From UBA3263 sp964554665 (GTDB taxonomy: Bacteria > Bacteroidota > Bacteroidia > Bacteroidales > Muribaculaceae): a DNA stretch of 5,675 nucleotides. The translations under genes and the position numbers were made by a program. How positions within the stretch are numbered: the stretch's first letter is position 1; every line of letters begins with the position of its first letter. Location: contig CAZKPP010000094.1 in assembly GCA_964554665.1 (NCBI GenBank), forward strand, positions 1 to 5,675. The letters run 5' to 3'. Below the pieces are notes generated by a model, which ran no database searches, was not told where the DNA came from, and worked only from the letters and a program-made list of their open reading frames with translations. This document shows positions 1-5,651 of the stretch, piece by piece.

Positions 1-6
1 CGAGTG

Positions 7-38
7 CAAAGTTACGGCGACTTTTCGACATATCCAAA
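7..38 (-). promoter_or_regulatory. Bacteroidota-type promoter firing leftward out of the window
   Basis: Read on the minus strand, TTTG (35-38) is followed after exactly 20 bp by TAACTTTG (7-14). This fits the known Bacteroidetes primary-sigma consensus, TTTG near -33 and TAnnTTTG near -7. Transcription would start at or just beyond the left edge of the window, so the gene it serves is not visible. It is divergent from the ferredoxin promoter about 210 bp away. Confidence 0.7.
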
Positions 39-251
39 TTTTTCAAACCCCCAAAATTTTATGCTCTACAACATATTTTTCGCAACCACCCCTCCCCCAG
101 CCACTTACACCACACAAAAATTTTTCATCTTTAACATACTTTAACACTCACCCACCGAACATTTCCGCCCACAGTGCACCCAGAGACAAACAACCCCACC
201 CCACAAGGGCCGCCACTGCGGTGCAGAAAATTCCGGAAATCACAAGAAAAA
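39..251. other. Gene-free, G-poor divergent intergenic region
   Basis: No credible gene lies between the two divergent promoters. The plus strand is strikingly poor in G: about 7 G in positions 28-180, with runs of C and A (for example around 88-99 and 191-204). It contains a near-repeat CCAAATTTTT/CCAAAATTTT (34-43 and 51-60) and an 8-bp palindrome TTCCGGAA (231-238) lying 13 bp before the -33 element of the ferredoxin promoter. Because this DNA is upstream of both promoters it is probably not part of either transcript. A role in regulator binding is possible but unproven. Confidence 0.5.
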
Positions 252-283
252 TTTGCGCGATAAGGATTTTATTCGTAAGTTTG
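252..283 (+). promoter_or_regulatory. Promoter of the ferredoxin gene
   Basis: TTTG (252-255), a 20-bp spacer and TAAGTTTG (276-283) match the Bacteroidetes -33/-7 consensus exactly. Transcription would begin near 289-291, giving a leader of about 50 nt before the ATG at 340. The leader has no Shine-Dalgarno sequence. It holds a three-codon open frame (ATG TTT TTC TAA, 304-315) and A/T-rich near-repeats of ATTCTTAAC (about 315-339). Confidence 0.78.
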
Positions 284-339
284 CAGTGGTTTATAAACAA
301 AACATGTTTTTCTAATTCTTAACATTCTTAATTCTAACA

Positions 340-507
340 ATGGCTTACGTTATTACTGACAAGTGTGTTGCTTGCGGCACCTGCCTTCCCGAATGCCCCG
401 TCAGCGCTATCAGCGAGGGCGAAATCTACCACATCGATCCGGACACCTGCATCAGCTGCGGCACTTGCGCATCTGTTTGCCCCTCCGAAGCTATCATCGA
501 AGGCTAA
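340..507 (+). CDS. 2[4Fe-4S] bacterial-type ferredoxin, 55 aa
   Basis: This is a small soluble electron carrier of the clostridial type, with two [4Fe-4S] clusters. It is the usual low-potential partner of pyruvate:ferredoxin oxidoreductase, hydrogenases and Rnf-type complexes in anaerobes. The translation begins MAYVITDKC and carries two complete CxxCxxCxxxCP motifs: C9, C12, C15 and C19, then C37, C40, C43 and C47, each last Cys followed by Pro. In this fold the first three cysteines of one motif and the last of the other bind each cluster. At 55 residues it has the normal family length, with no extra domain. The ATG at 340 is chosen because it sits right before the conserved Y-V-I-T-D-K-C start and about 50 nt after a strong promoter. 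It forms its own transcription unit, convergent with nagB and divergent from an unseen gene to the left. Its physiological partner cannot be told from this window. Confidence 0.95.
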   Translation: MAYVITDKCVACGTCLPECPVSAISEGEIYHIDPDTCISCGTCASVCPSEAIIEG

Positions 508-529
508 TCGTCAAATCAGAGCAAAAATC

Positions 530-557
530 AAGGCGCTCCGCAAATGCGGGGCGCCTT
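530..557. terminator. Bidirectional hairpin terminator between ferredoxin and nagB
   Basis: AAGGCGC (530-536) pairs with GCGCCTT (551-557). The stem continues inward with CCGC/GCGG (538-541 with 546-549) after one T:G wobble, leaving a four-base loop. It lies 22 bp after the ferredoxin stop and 26 bp after the nagB stop. On the minus strand the stem is followed by GATTTTTGC, a fair U-tract for nagB. On the plus strand it is followed by the weaker AATTATATATAATTG. It is therefore probably shared, and stronger in the nagB direction. Confidence 0.75.
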
Positions 558-583
558 AATTATATATAATTGTATCGTAAGTT

Positions 584-1393
584 TTAGAGCTGGGTGTCGG
601 GATCGAGGTTAGCGCCTTCAATATCCTTGAAGTAGCGATAGGTGTCAACCTTGAGTTCGCCGCAAGCATCTTCGTCGGCAACGATGATTGCCTTGGGGTG
701 CATCTGCAGGGCGGAGATGGTCCACTGCTGGGAGATGCCACCTTCAACACCATGGTGGAGAGCACGAGCCTTGTTGTGACCATTAACCATCAGGAGCACC
801 GAGCGGGCAGCCATCACAGTGCCGACTCCAACGGTCAGCGCAGTCTTGGGAACCAGGTCGAGGTTATTGTCGAAGAAGCGCGAGTTGGCAATGATGGTAT
901 CCTTGGTGAGGGTTTTCATGCGGGTTTTGGAGGTGAGCGACGAGCCGGGTTCGTTGAACGCGATGTGGCCGTCGGGGCCTACGCCGCCGAGGAAGAGGTC
1001 GATACCGCCATAGGAAGCGATTTTTTCTTCATAGCGCTTGCATTCTTCAATGGGGTCAGCGGCATTGCCGTTGAGAATGTTTACGTTTTCAGCGGGGATG
1101 TCGATATGGTCAAAGAAGTTGGTGTGCATGAACGTATAGTAGCTCTGCTCATGGTCGCGGGGAATACCAACGTATTCGTCCATATTGAAGGTTACAACGT
1201 TTTTGAAAGAAACCTTGCCCTCTTTATAGAGTTCGATAAGGCGGCGGTACATGCCCAGGGGCGAAGAGCCGGTGGGGAGGCCGAGCACGAAGGGCTTATC
1301 GGCAGTGGGCTTGGCGGCGTTGATGGCAGCGGCTACATAGTTGCCGGCCCAGCGGGAAAGGGCGGCATAGTCGGGTTCGATGATGAGTCTCAT
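584..1393 (-). CDS. nagB: Glucosamine-6-phosphate deaminase NagB
   Basis: This cytosolic enzyme converts glucosamine-6-phosphate to fructose-6-phosphate and ammonia, sending amino sugars into glycolysis and opposing GlmS. The 269 residues are close to the 266 of E. coli NagB and keep its numbering. The active-site residues are visible: D72 in MDEYVG, D141 and H143 in GPDGHIAFNEPG, and E148. The phosphate-binding LPTGSSPLG loop lies at 39-47. Residues that form the GlcNAc-6-P allosteric site in the E. coli hexamer (S151, R158, K160, T161, Y254) are all present, so activation by GlcNAc-6-P is plausible. The start at 1393 matches the family N-terminus (MRLII). It follows lpxH by 24 bp, so it can be co-transcribed, but a promoter inside the 3' end of lpxH (1432-1463) should also give it independent expression. 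A hairpin terminator follows. No nagA or nagE is in view. Confidence 0.96.
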   Translation of the reverse strand: MRLIIEPDYAALSRWAGNYVAAAINAAKPTADKPFVLGLPTGSSPLGMYRRLIELYKEGKVSFKNVVTFNMDEYVGIPRDHEQSYYTFMHTNFFDHIDIPAENVNILNGNAADPIEECKRYEEKIASYGGIDLFLGGVGPDGHIAFNEPGSSLTSKTRMKTLTKDTIIANSRFFDNNLDLVPKTALTVGVGTVMAARSVLLMVNGHNKARALHHGVEGGISQQWTISALQMHPKAIIVADEDACGELKVDTYRYFKDIEGANLDPDTQL

Positions 1394-1417
1394 GTTGAAG
1401 TGATTATTAGGTTATGA

Positions 1418-2191
1418 TTATTTCGATTGGGCAAAGTTACGATTATTTTCTAACTTTAACAAATTGAAATTGTTGCCGTCGAAAGTTGCGTAACTCATAT
1501 TGGAGAGCCAGTCGCCGAGAATTACTACGCGCGAGCCGCTGACTTCCTCGTCGAAAAGGATGTGATAGTGGCCGAAAACATAGAAATCGGGGCGTGGGCC
1601 TGATTCATTCCGGCGGCGGACCCACTCAAGCAGGGGCGCGGGCGACGCGGGATGAGGGTCCGGACCGGTGTGATGGCGCATGCGGTTCTTGGCGCTCCAC
1701 CAGTAGGCGAAGCCCACGGTCCAGCGGGGATGAAGGCCGGCATAGAGCCATTGGAGCAGACGGCAGCGAAACATTGAGCGCATCAGCCGCTCGCGGGCGG
1801 GAATGGGGCCGAGGCCGTCGCCATGGGCAATGACGAAGCTCTTGCCATTGATTTCTTCGCGCAAAACGCCGTCAACAACACGAATACCGAGCTCCGAGGG
1901 AAGGTAGTCGAAAATCCAGATATCGTGGTTTCCGATAAGCCAGGTAATCTTGATGCCCGAGTCGGCCAGATCGGCCAACGTGCCGAAAAAGCGCACGAAG
2001 CCGCGCGGCACAACGTGGCGATACTCAAACCAGTAGTCCAGAATGTCGCCGACCAGATATATGCGCTCGGCAGTAGGAGCAATCTGACGCAACCACCGAC
2101 AAACAAGGCGCTCCTGCTCCCGCGGATCGCGGAAGTAGTGAGCGCCTAAATGTAGGTCAGATAAAAAGTATGTCAGTTTTTCAGAGGCCAT
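1418..2191 (-). CDS. lpxH: UDP-2,3-diacylglucosamine diphosphatase, LpxH-type metallophosphoesterase
   Basis: LpxH splits UDP-2,3-diacylglucosamine into lipid X and UMP at the cytoplasmic face of the inner membrane, the fourth step of lipid A synthesis. The 257-residue product shows the calcineurin-like two-metal site in order: SDLHLG (D12, H14), VGDILDYW (D49), GNHD (N88), HGDG (H123) and FGHYH (H208, H210). These correspond to E. coli D8, H10, D41, N79, H114, H195 and H197. An aromatic, Arg-rich stretch at about 134-175, between HGDG and the last motif, is where LpxH carries its lipid-binding insertion. E. coli LpxH has GNRD, whose Arg contacts substrate; here the residue is His (GNHD), as in the LpxH2 relatives, so substrate assignment is strong by context but not proven. 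The start at 2191 overlaps the DUF59 stop by one base (TGATG). A longer frame starting at 2245 would add 18 unrelated residues inside the upstream gene and is not favoured. Confidence 0.85.
   Translation of the reverse strand: MASEKLTYFLSDLHLGAHYFRDPREQERLVCRWLRQIAPTAERIYLVGDILDYWFEYRHVVPRGFVRFFGTLADLADSGIKITWLIGNHDIWIFDYLPSELGIRVVDGVLREEINGKSFVIAHGDGLGPIPARERLMRSMFRCRLLQWLYAGLHPRWTVGFAYWWSAKNRMRHHTGPDPHPASPAPLLEWVRRRNESGPRPDFYVFGHYHILFDEEVSGSRVVILGDWLSNMSYATFDGNNFNLLKLENNRNFAQSK
1432..1463 (-). promoter_or_regulatory. Internal promoter for nagB within the 3' end of lpxH
   Basis: On the minus strand TTTG (1460-1463), 20 bp, then TAACTTTG (1432-1439) fits the Bacteroidetes promoter consensus. 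The -7 element lies over the last codons of lpxH. Transcription would begin near 1425, giving a leader of about 30 nt before the nagB ATG at 1393. This would let nagB be expressed apart from the six-gene operon. Confidence 0.7.
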
Positions 2192-2520
2192 CAAAGAAAA
2201 CCGAGTTCCAGTTTGGCTTCTTCGCTCATCATGTCCTGATTCCATTCGGGTTCGAACACGATGTTTATTTCAACGGCCTTGACTCCGGGAATAGTTTCGA
2301 GCTTGAGGCGCGCATCGTCGACCAGGAATTCTGCTGCCGGACAGGAGGGTGCGGTCAGCGTCATGTCGATTTGCAGAATGCGCTCGTCGGTAAACTCGAT
2401 TCTGTATATCAACCCTAAGGAGTAGATATCAACCGGGATTTCCGGGTCAAAAACCGTACGGAGCAGTTCAACGGCTTTGGATTCAATAGATAGTCGTTCG
2501 TCGGGAGTGACTTCAACCAT
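2191..2520 (-). CDS. DUF59/MIP18-family protein (SufT/PaaD-like), probable Fe-S cluster assembly factor
   Basis: This is a 109-residue single-domain cytosolic protein of the DUF59 (MIP18) family. Relatives include SufT, which helps Fe-S cluster maturation, PaaD/PaaJ of phenylacetate oxidation, and the N-terminal domain of Mrp/ApbC. The family features are clear: a helical N-terminus, then FDPEIPVDIYSLGLIY (24-39), then MTLTAPSCPAAEFL (53-66) containing the conserved Cys60, and a C-terminal strand IPGVKAVEINIVFEP (77-91). The start at 2520 overlaps the TPR gene stop by one base (TAATG), which suggests translational coupling. Extending the frame upstream to 2592 adds 24 residues with no family resemblance from within the TPR coding region. 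The downstream lpxH start again overlaps its stop by one base. There is no suf or paa gene in the window, so a general Fe-S role is inferred from family alone. Confidence 0.88.
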   Translation of the reverse strand: MVEVTPDERLSIESKAVELLRTVFDPEIPVDIYSLGLIYRIEFTDERILQIDMTLTAPSCPAAEFLVDDARLKLETIPGVKAVEINIVFEPEWNQDMMSEEAKLELGFL

Positions 2521-4208
2521 TATTTCAGTTTGTCGATATAGTCGCGGAGAGCCTGGTTCTGGGGATCGAGTTCGAGCATCTTCAGATACCAAACCTTAGC
2601 GGAAGCAGTGTCGTGCTCACCGATATAATATGCGGCAATCTGCGAGTATGCTTCGCGATAAACGTCGACGCGCTTATCTTTGGCTTCGGGGTCGGCATCG
2701 AGGATTTCGAGGGCCTTGGTGTAGGCATCAACAGTTTCCTGCGAGGGTTTGTTGCCGTTCTTAACGAGGGTCATGCGGGCCTTGTTGCGGAATGGCACAT
2801 AGCTGGGGCTATCGGCCATACGCTCAATAACCTGGTCGGCAGCAGCGATTGCGGCGTTGATAGCAGCTTCGCGTTCGGGAGAATCGAGGGGAGAGGTAGC
2901 TGCAACGTTCTGCCAGCGGTTGCCGAGGTTCACGAGGTCTTGAGTAACAAAGCTGCCGCCGTCGATAAACTTCTGGGTCGCATCTTTGGCCTTAATATAA
3001 TAAGCGTTGGCGGTTTCAATGTCGTTAGCCTTGTTGGCGCGACCACCGGCCTGCGAGTATGCGGTAGCCAGATCCTTGAGCAGTTCAAGCTTCTCAACAT
3101 TAGCTTCTACGGCCTTTTCGCGGGCAATAACTTCAGCGTCGTAGTCCTCGAGTTCGTTGAGGATGTTGGCGTAGGTGGTGTAGTCGTTTGCGGTAAAGCT
3201 AACGCCCGGAGTCTGGAAGAAGCTTTCGGCAGCTTCGCGTGCACCCTTAAAGTCGCCTTTCTTTTCGAGGTTGAGGAAAAGCATGCGGCGCATCTGGGCC
3301 GAATTGGGGTTCTTTTTCAGAATGTTGTGGGCCAGTTCAAGGCTATCGTCGTAGCGGCCGCCGAAAAAGAGCAGCACTGCGTAGCGCTCTTCGTCTTTAG
3401 CAAAGTGGTTGGGGTTTTCGATATATTTGCCATACTGGCGGGCCGAAAGAGACCACTGGTCATTGTCGTAGTAGCGTTCGGCGAGTTCGCGCTGAGCCAT
3501 AGCCGAGTTGGGAACCTTTTCGTTCAGCTCCTTCAGACGCGAAATTGCGTAGTCGGGATTAACGTGAACAAACACGCGCGCATATTTAATGGTGGCAACG
3601 GGCGAGTTGTTGTCGAAATGAACAGCCTGCTCGTATTCCGAAGCGGCGTTACCGATTGAGGTGCCGTCGTCAACGCCGCTGGCAAGAGCCTTGTCGCGGA
3701 AGAAGTCGCCGTTCATGATATAAATCGAGGGGTCCTTGAGGTTCTGTTTGCGGGCAGCATCCATGTGCTTTTCATATTCCTTTGCGTAGGCAATGGGATC
3801 CTGATTATAGTAAGCACGGGCAATCGCAACGTTGATAAACGACTTATTCTGGGCCTTGAGGGCGAGTTTAAATTTTTCGGCAGCGGTTTTTGCATCGCCC
3901 TGCTTCAGGGCAATCGCGCCGAGGCCAACATAGTTATAGCCATTTTTTGAGTTGAGCGAAATGCCCTCGTCAAAAGCCTGCTGGGCGGCTTTAACATTAC
4001 CGTCTTTCAGCTCAATAGCTCCGAGATAGTAAAGAGCTTCAGAGCGTTCAGCGCCCGACTTGGGCATGGTTTTCGTAAGAATTTCCTTGGCATCGTCGAA
4101 CTGATCGATGAGGAAGTATTCGATGCCATCTTTGTAGCCCTGGGTCTGCGCGGAAGCAAAAAGAGCCGATGCGGCAGCCATGGCGAGCATTAAGTTTTTG
4201 ATTTTCAT
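2520..4208 (-). CDS. Exported tetratricopeptide-repeat protein, 562 aa
   Basis: The protein starts with a Sec signal peptide: basic MKIK, a hydrophobic stretch at 5-19, and an ASA-Q cleavage site near residue 20/21. A periplasmic location is therefore expected. The rest is almost wholly helical TPR-like sequence. The clearest units lie near 24-48, 56-86 (YYLGAIELKDG then QQAFDEGI), 90-120 (GLGAIALKQGD then EKFKLALKA), 187-210, 275-332 and 515-549 (AAYYIGEHD then WYLKMLELDPQN). No catalytic domain is visible, so it most likely acts as a scaffold for other envelope proteins. The gene begins 69 bp after the PstS-like gene with no promoter consensus in the gap, and its stop overlaps the DUF59 start by one base. 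From memory, this TPR/PstS-like pair recurs beside ExbB/ExbD/TonB genes in Bacteroidetes; that is background, not seen here. The precise function is unknown. Confidence 0.88.
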   Translation of the reverse strand: MKIKNLMLAMAAASALFASAQTQGYKDGIEYFLIDQFDDAKEILTKTMPKSGAERSEALYYLGAIELKDGNVKAAQQAFDEGISLNSKNGYNYVGLGAIALKQGDAKTAAEKFKLALKAQNKSFINVAIARAYYNQDPIAYAKEYEKHMDAARKQNLKDPSIYIMNGDFFRDKALASGVDDGTSIGNAASEYEQAVHFDNNSPVATIKYARVFVHVNPDYAISRLKELNEKVPNSAMAQRELAERYYDNDQWSLSARQYGKYIENPNHFAKDEERYAVLLFFGGRYDDSLELAHNILKKNPNSAQMRRMLFLNLEKKGDFKGAREAAESFFQTPGVSFTANDYTTYANILNELEDYDAEVIAREKAVEANVEKLELLKDLATAYSQAGGRANKANDIETANAYYIKAKDATQKFIDGGSFVTQDLVNLGNRWQNVAATSPLDSPEREAAINAAIAAADQVIERMADSPSYVPFRNKARMTLVKNGNKPSQETVDAYTKALEILDADPEAKDKRVDVYREAYSQIAAYYIGEHDTASAKVWYLKMLELDPQNQALRDYIDKLK

Positions 4209-4277
4209 TGCGAATTGAATGGTTTATTGTGTTTTCTATATATTATTTAGAGTTATAACGCAGCTAAAGGTTTAATA

Positions 4278-5282
4278 TTATTCGTCGCCGCCGGCAATCT
4301 GCACCATGCGCGGCTGCACGGTTGCGGGCAAAACTCCGGTGAGCTGAATCACTTTCTGGCCCTGCATGCCGGTTACGAAAGCATAAAAGGCATTGTTGAG
4401 AGTGCCGCCAACTGTGGTTGTTATCATATATATTGAGCGGAACAGCGGATAGCGGCCGTCGAAGATATATGCCTGATAGGGCTTGTAGGCCATGTTGGTG
4501 TCGTCGCCGCTGACTGCGAGCACCTTAACGTCGGGGCTGAAGCCGAGCGAGGTAGTGTCAGACATTTCCGAGCGCTGGCGCATTTCTTCTTTGGAAAGTG
4601 CGGTACCGTCCATGTCGGTCGACACCCAGCTTACGCCGATGATGCCCAAAGCATTGGGGCGACGGCTAACGGCATCGAACACCGCGCGGGCCGAACCTTC
4701 GGCATAAACATTGGGGCCGAAAGGCTTGCCGCCATTGATTGAGTCGCGCAAAAACTGCACCATTGAGCTGCCGGCATCGTCGAACACAATGCGAATTGAA
4801 TCGAGTTTGGTAGGCCAGAGTTCTTTCCAGCTTCTAACTTCGCCGGAGAGCACCTGACGCAGCTCTTTCATGGAAATTGCCTCCTGGGGATTGGCATTGT
4901 TGACAATCAGCGCCACGGCATCGACAGCCACGCGCTGCTCGCGGGGACGCAGCTTGCGGTTGCGCAAGCGCGTTTTTTCAGCGTCGGTCAGCCGGCGGGC
5001 TGCAACAATGGTTTTGATTGAATTGTCGGGGTTCATCAGCGAGTCAAAGGCGGCCGCCTGGCTGACATAGTAAGGCACCACGAGGGCCTGGCGACGCGAG
5101 TTGTTGTAGTAGTACTCGAACACGTCGATTTCCTGGTCCATGATGTTTTCGAAGGTTGCGTCGCATGCAAAAGTCATGTGCTCAACCTTCTGTTCAACTT
5201 TTGCCGCCCGGCGAGGGCCGCAAGATGTAATTGTTGCGGCAAAAAGCCCGGCAACAGCAATCAAAAGCAGATTTTTTCTCAT
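4278..5282 (-). CDS. PstS-like phosphate-type substrate-binding lipoprotein
   Basis: The 334-residue product has a lipoprotein signal: MRKN, a hydrophobic core and an ITSC lipobox with Cys21, so it should be a periplasm-facing membrane-anchored lipoprotein. After it comes a type-2 periplasmic binding fold like PstS. DATFENIMD (41-49) matches the PstS ligand loop ATF; then come VAVDAVALIVN (118-128), a helix SMKELRQVLSGEVRSWKELWP (137-157), an AGSS loop (170-173) where PstS has SGT, PNALGIIGVSWV (209-220) and YPLFRSIYM (278-286). No pstC, pstA or pstB follows; instead the next gene is an exported TPR protein. The start overlaps the preceding gene by 4 bases (ATGA), showing tight coupling. The protein may bind phosphate or another anion, or may have become a partner of a TonB/ExbBD-type system. 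Confidence is high for the fold and low for the ligand. Confidence 0.87.
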   Translation of the reverse strand: MRKNLLLIAVAGLFAATITSCGPRRAAKVEQKVEHMTFACDATFENIMDQEIDVFEYYYNNSRRQALVVPYYVSQAAAFDSLMNPDNSIKTIVAARRLTDAEKTRLRNRKLRPREQRVAVDAVALIVNNANPQEAISMKELRQVLSGEVRSWKELWPTKLDSIRIVFDDAGSSMVQFLRDSINGGKPFGPNVYAEGSARAVFDAVSRRPNALGIIGVSWVSTDMDGTALSKEEMRQRSEMSDTTSLGFSPDVKVLAVSGDDTNMAYKPYQAYIFDGRYPLFRSIYMITTTVGGTLNNAFYAFVTGMQGQKVIQLTGVLPATVQPRMVQIAGGDE

Positions 5283-5542
5283 ATATTAGAATCTATTCCG
5301 GCAAATTGACGATAACCGCGCCAAACGCCATAGATTACCAGCAGTACGCCGCAGATTATACGGGCCCATTGAAAGTCCGAATCCCAGCCAAAGAAGTTAA
5401 TAAACAGAAGCACACCCATGCCGATGTAAACAACTATCATAAAGATGCCGAATACATTTCGCATAATCTGAGGAGTTGTCGGGTGGTTACCGCGATGATC
5501 GGGGCGCTCAATCTGAGGCATGTTGTTCGTTTCGTTTGCCAT
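5279..5542 (-). CDS. Small two-helix membrane protein of unknown function, 87 aa
   Basis: I do not recognise a named family. The N-terminal 28 residues are polar and Pro/His-rich (IERPDHRGNHP at 11-21). They are followed by two hydrophobic segments, about 29-51 (FGIFMIVVYIGMGVLLFINFF core) and about 59-73 (WARIICGVLLVIYGV), joined by a short acidic loop GWDSD (52-56). The tail WRGYRQF is basic and aromatic. Positive charges at both ends suggest that both termini face the cytoplasm. It is the first gene of the operon, about 75 nt downstream of a strong promoter match, and its TGA overlaps the ATG of the PstS-like gene (ATGA). This coupling implies a joint envelope role with that lipoprotein and the TPR protein. 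The start at 5542 is the only reasonable ATG. Confidence 0.82.
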   Translation of the reverse strand: MANETNNMPQIERPDHRGNHPTTPQIMRNVFGIFMIVVYIGMGVLLFINFFGWDSDFQWARIICGVLLVIYGVWRGYRQFAGIDSNI

Positions 5543-5619
5543 AATCGTTAAAAAATTAAATGTTATAGTATTTTAACGTGGTTATGAGTAATAAGGTTCA
5601 CGGCTTATTGCCGGCGGAG

Positions 5620-5651
5620 CAAAGTTACAGATAAATTTCGGTTCGTGCAAA
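5620..5651 (-). promoter_or_regulatory. Promoter of the six-gene envelope/lpxH/nagB operon
   Basis: On the minus strand TTTG (5648-5651), a 20-bp spacer and TAACTTTG (5620-5627) match the Bacteroidetes -33/-7 consensus. Transcription should begin near 5613, leaving a leader of about 70 nt before the ATG at 5542. The end of the leader is very A/T-rich and has no Shine-Dalgarno sequence. No gene is seen from 5543 to the right edge. Confidence 0.75.

Noticed and set aside
304..315. Three-codon upstream open frame in the ferredoxin leader (ATG TTT TTC TAA)
   Set aside because: It is too short to carry evidence of function and can easily arise by chance in A/T-rich leader sequence; I do not annotate it as a gene.
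363..569. Open frames of 64-68 codons overlapping the ferredoxin on the same strand
   Set aside because: They are out-of-frame readings of the ferredoxin, whose true frame at 340-507 has both cysteine motifs; they also run through the terminator hairpin.
698..1417. A 239-codon open frame on the plus strand opposite nagB
   Set aside because: It is a mirror frame of a fully conserved nagB. It has no motif, no promoter and low-complexity Gly/Val/Glu composition.
2192..2245. Longer N-terminus for LpxH starting at 2245
   Set aside because: The added 18 residues are charged and unlike LpxH, whose first strand begins a few residues before SDLHLG. The ATG at 2191 fits this and gives a TGATG junction.
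2521..2592. Longer N-terminus for the DUF59 protein starting at 2592
   Set aside because: The added 24 residues are read from the TPR gene in another frame and do not resemble the family. The ATG at 2520 gives a normal-length domain with a TAATG junction.
2613..3659. A 348-codon open frame on the plus strand opposite the TPR gene
   Set aside because: It is antisense to a gene with signal peptide and TPR repeats, has no promoter match or recognisable motif, and its Val/Gly/Phe-rich composition is what the reverse strand of Ala/Glu/Lys-rich coding DNA gives.
4209..4277. Possible separate promoter for the TPR gene in the 69-bp gap
   Set aside because: The minus strand of the gap is A/T-rich but has no TAnnTTTG element, and there is no terminator before it, so read-through from the upstream gene is the simpler view.
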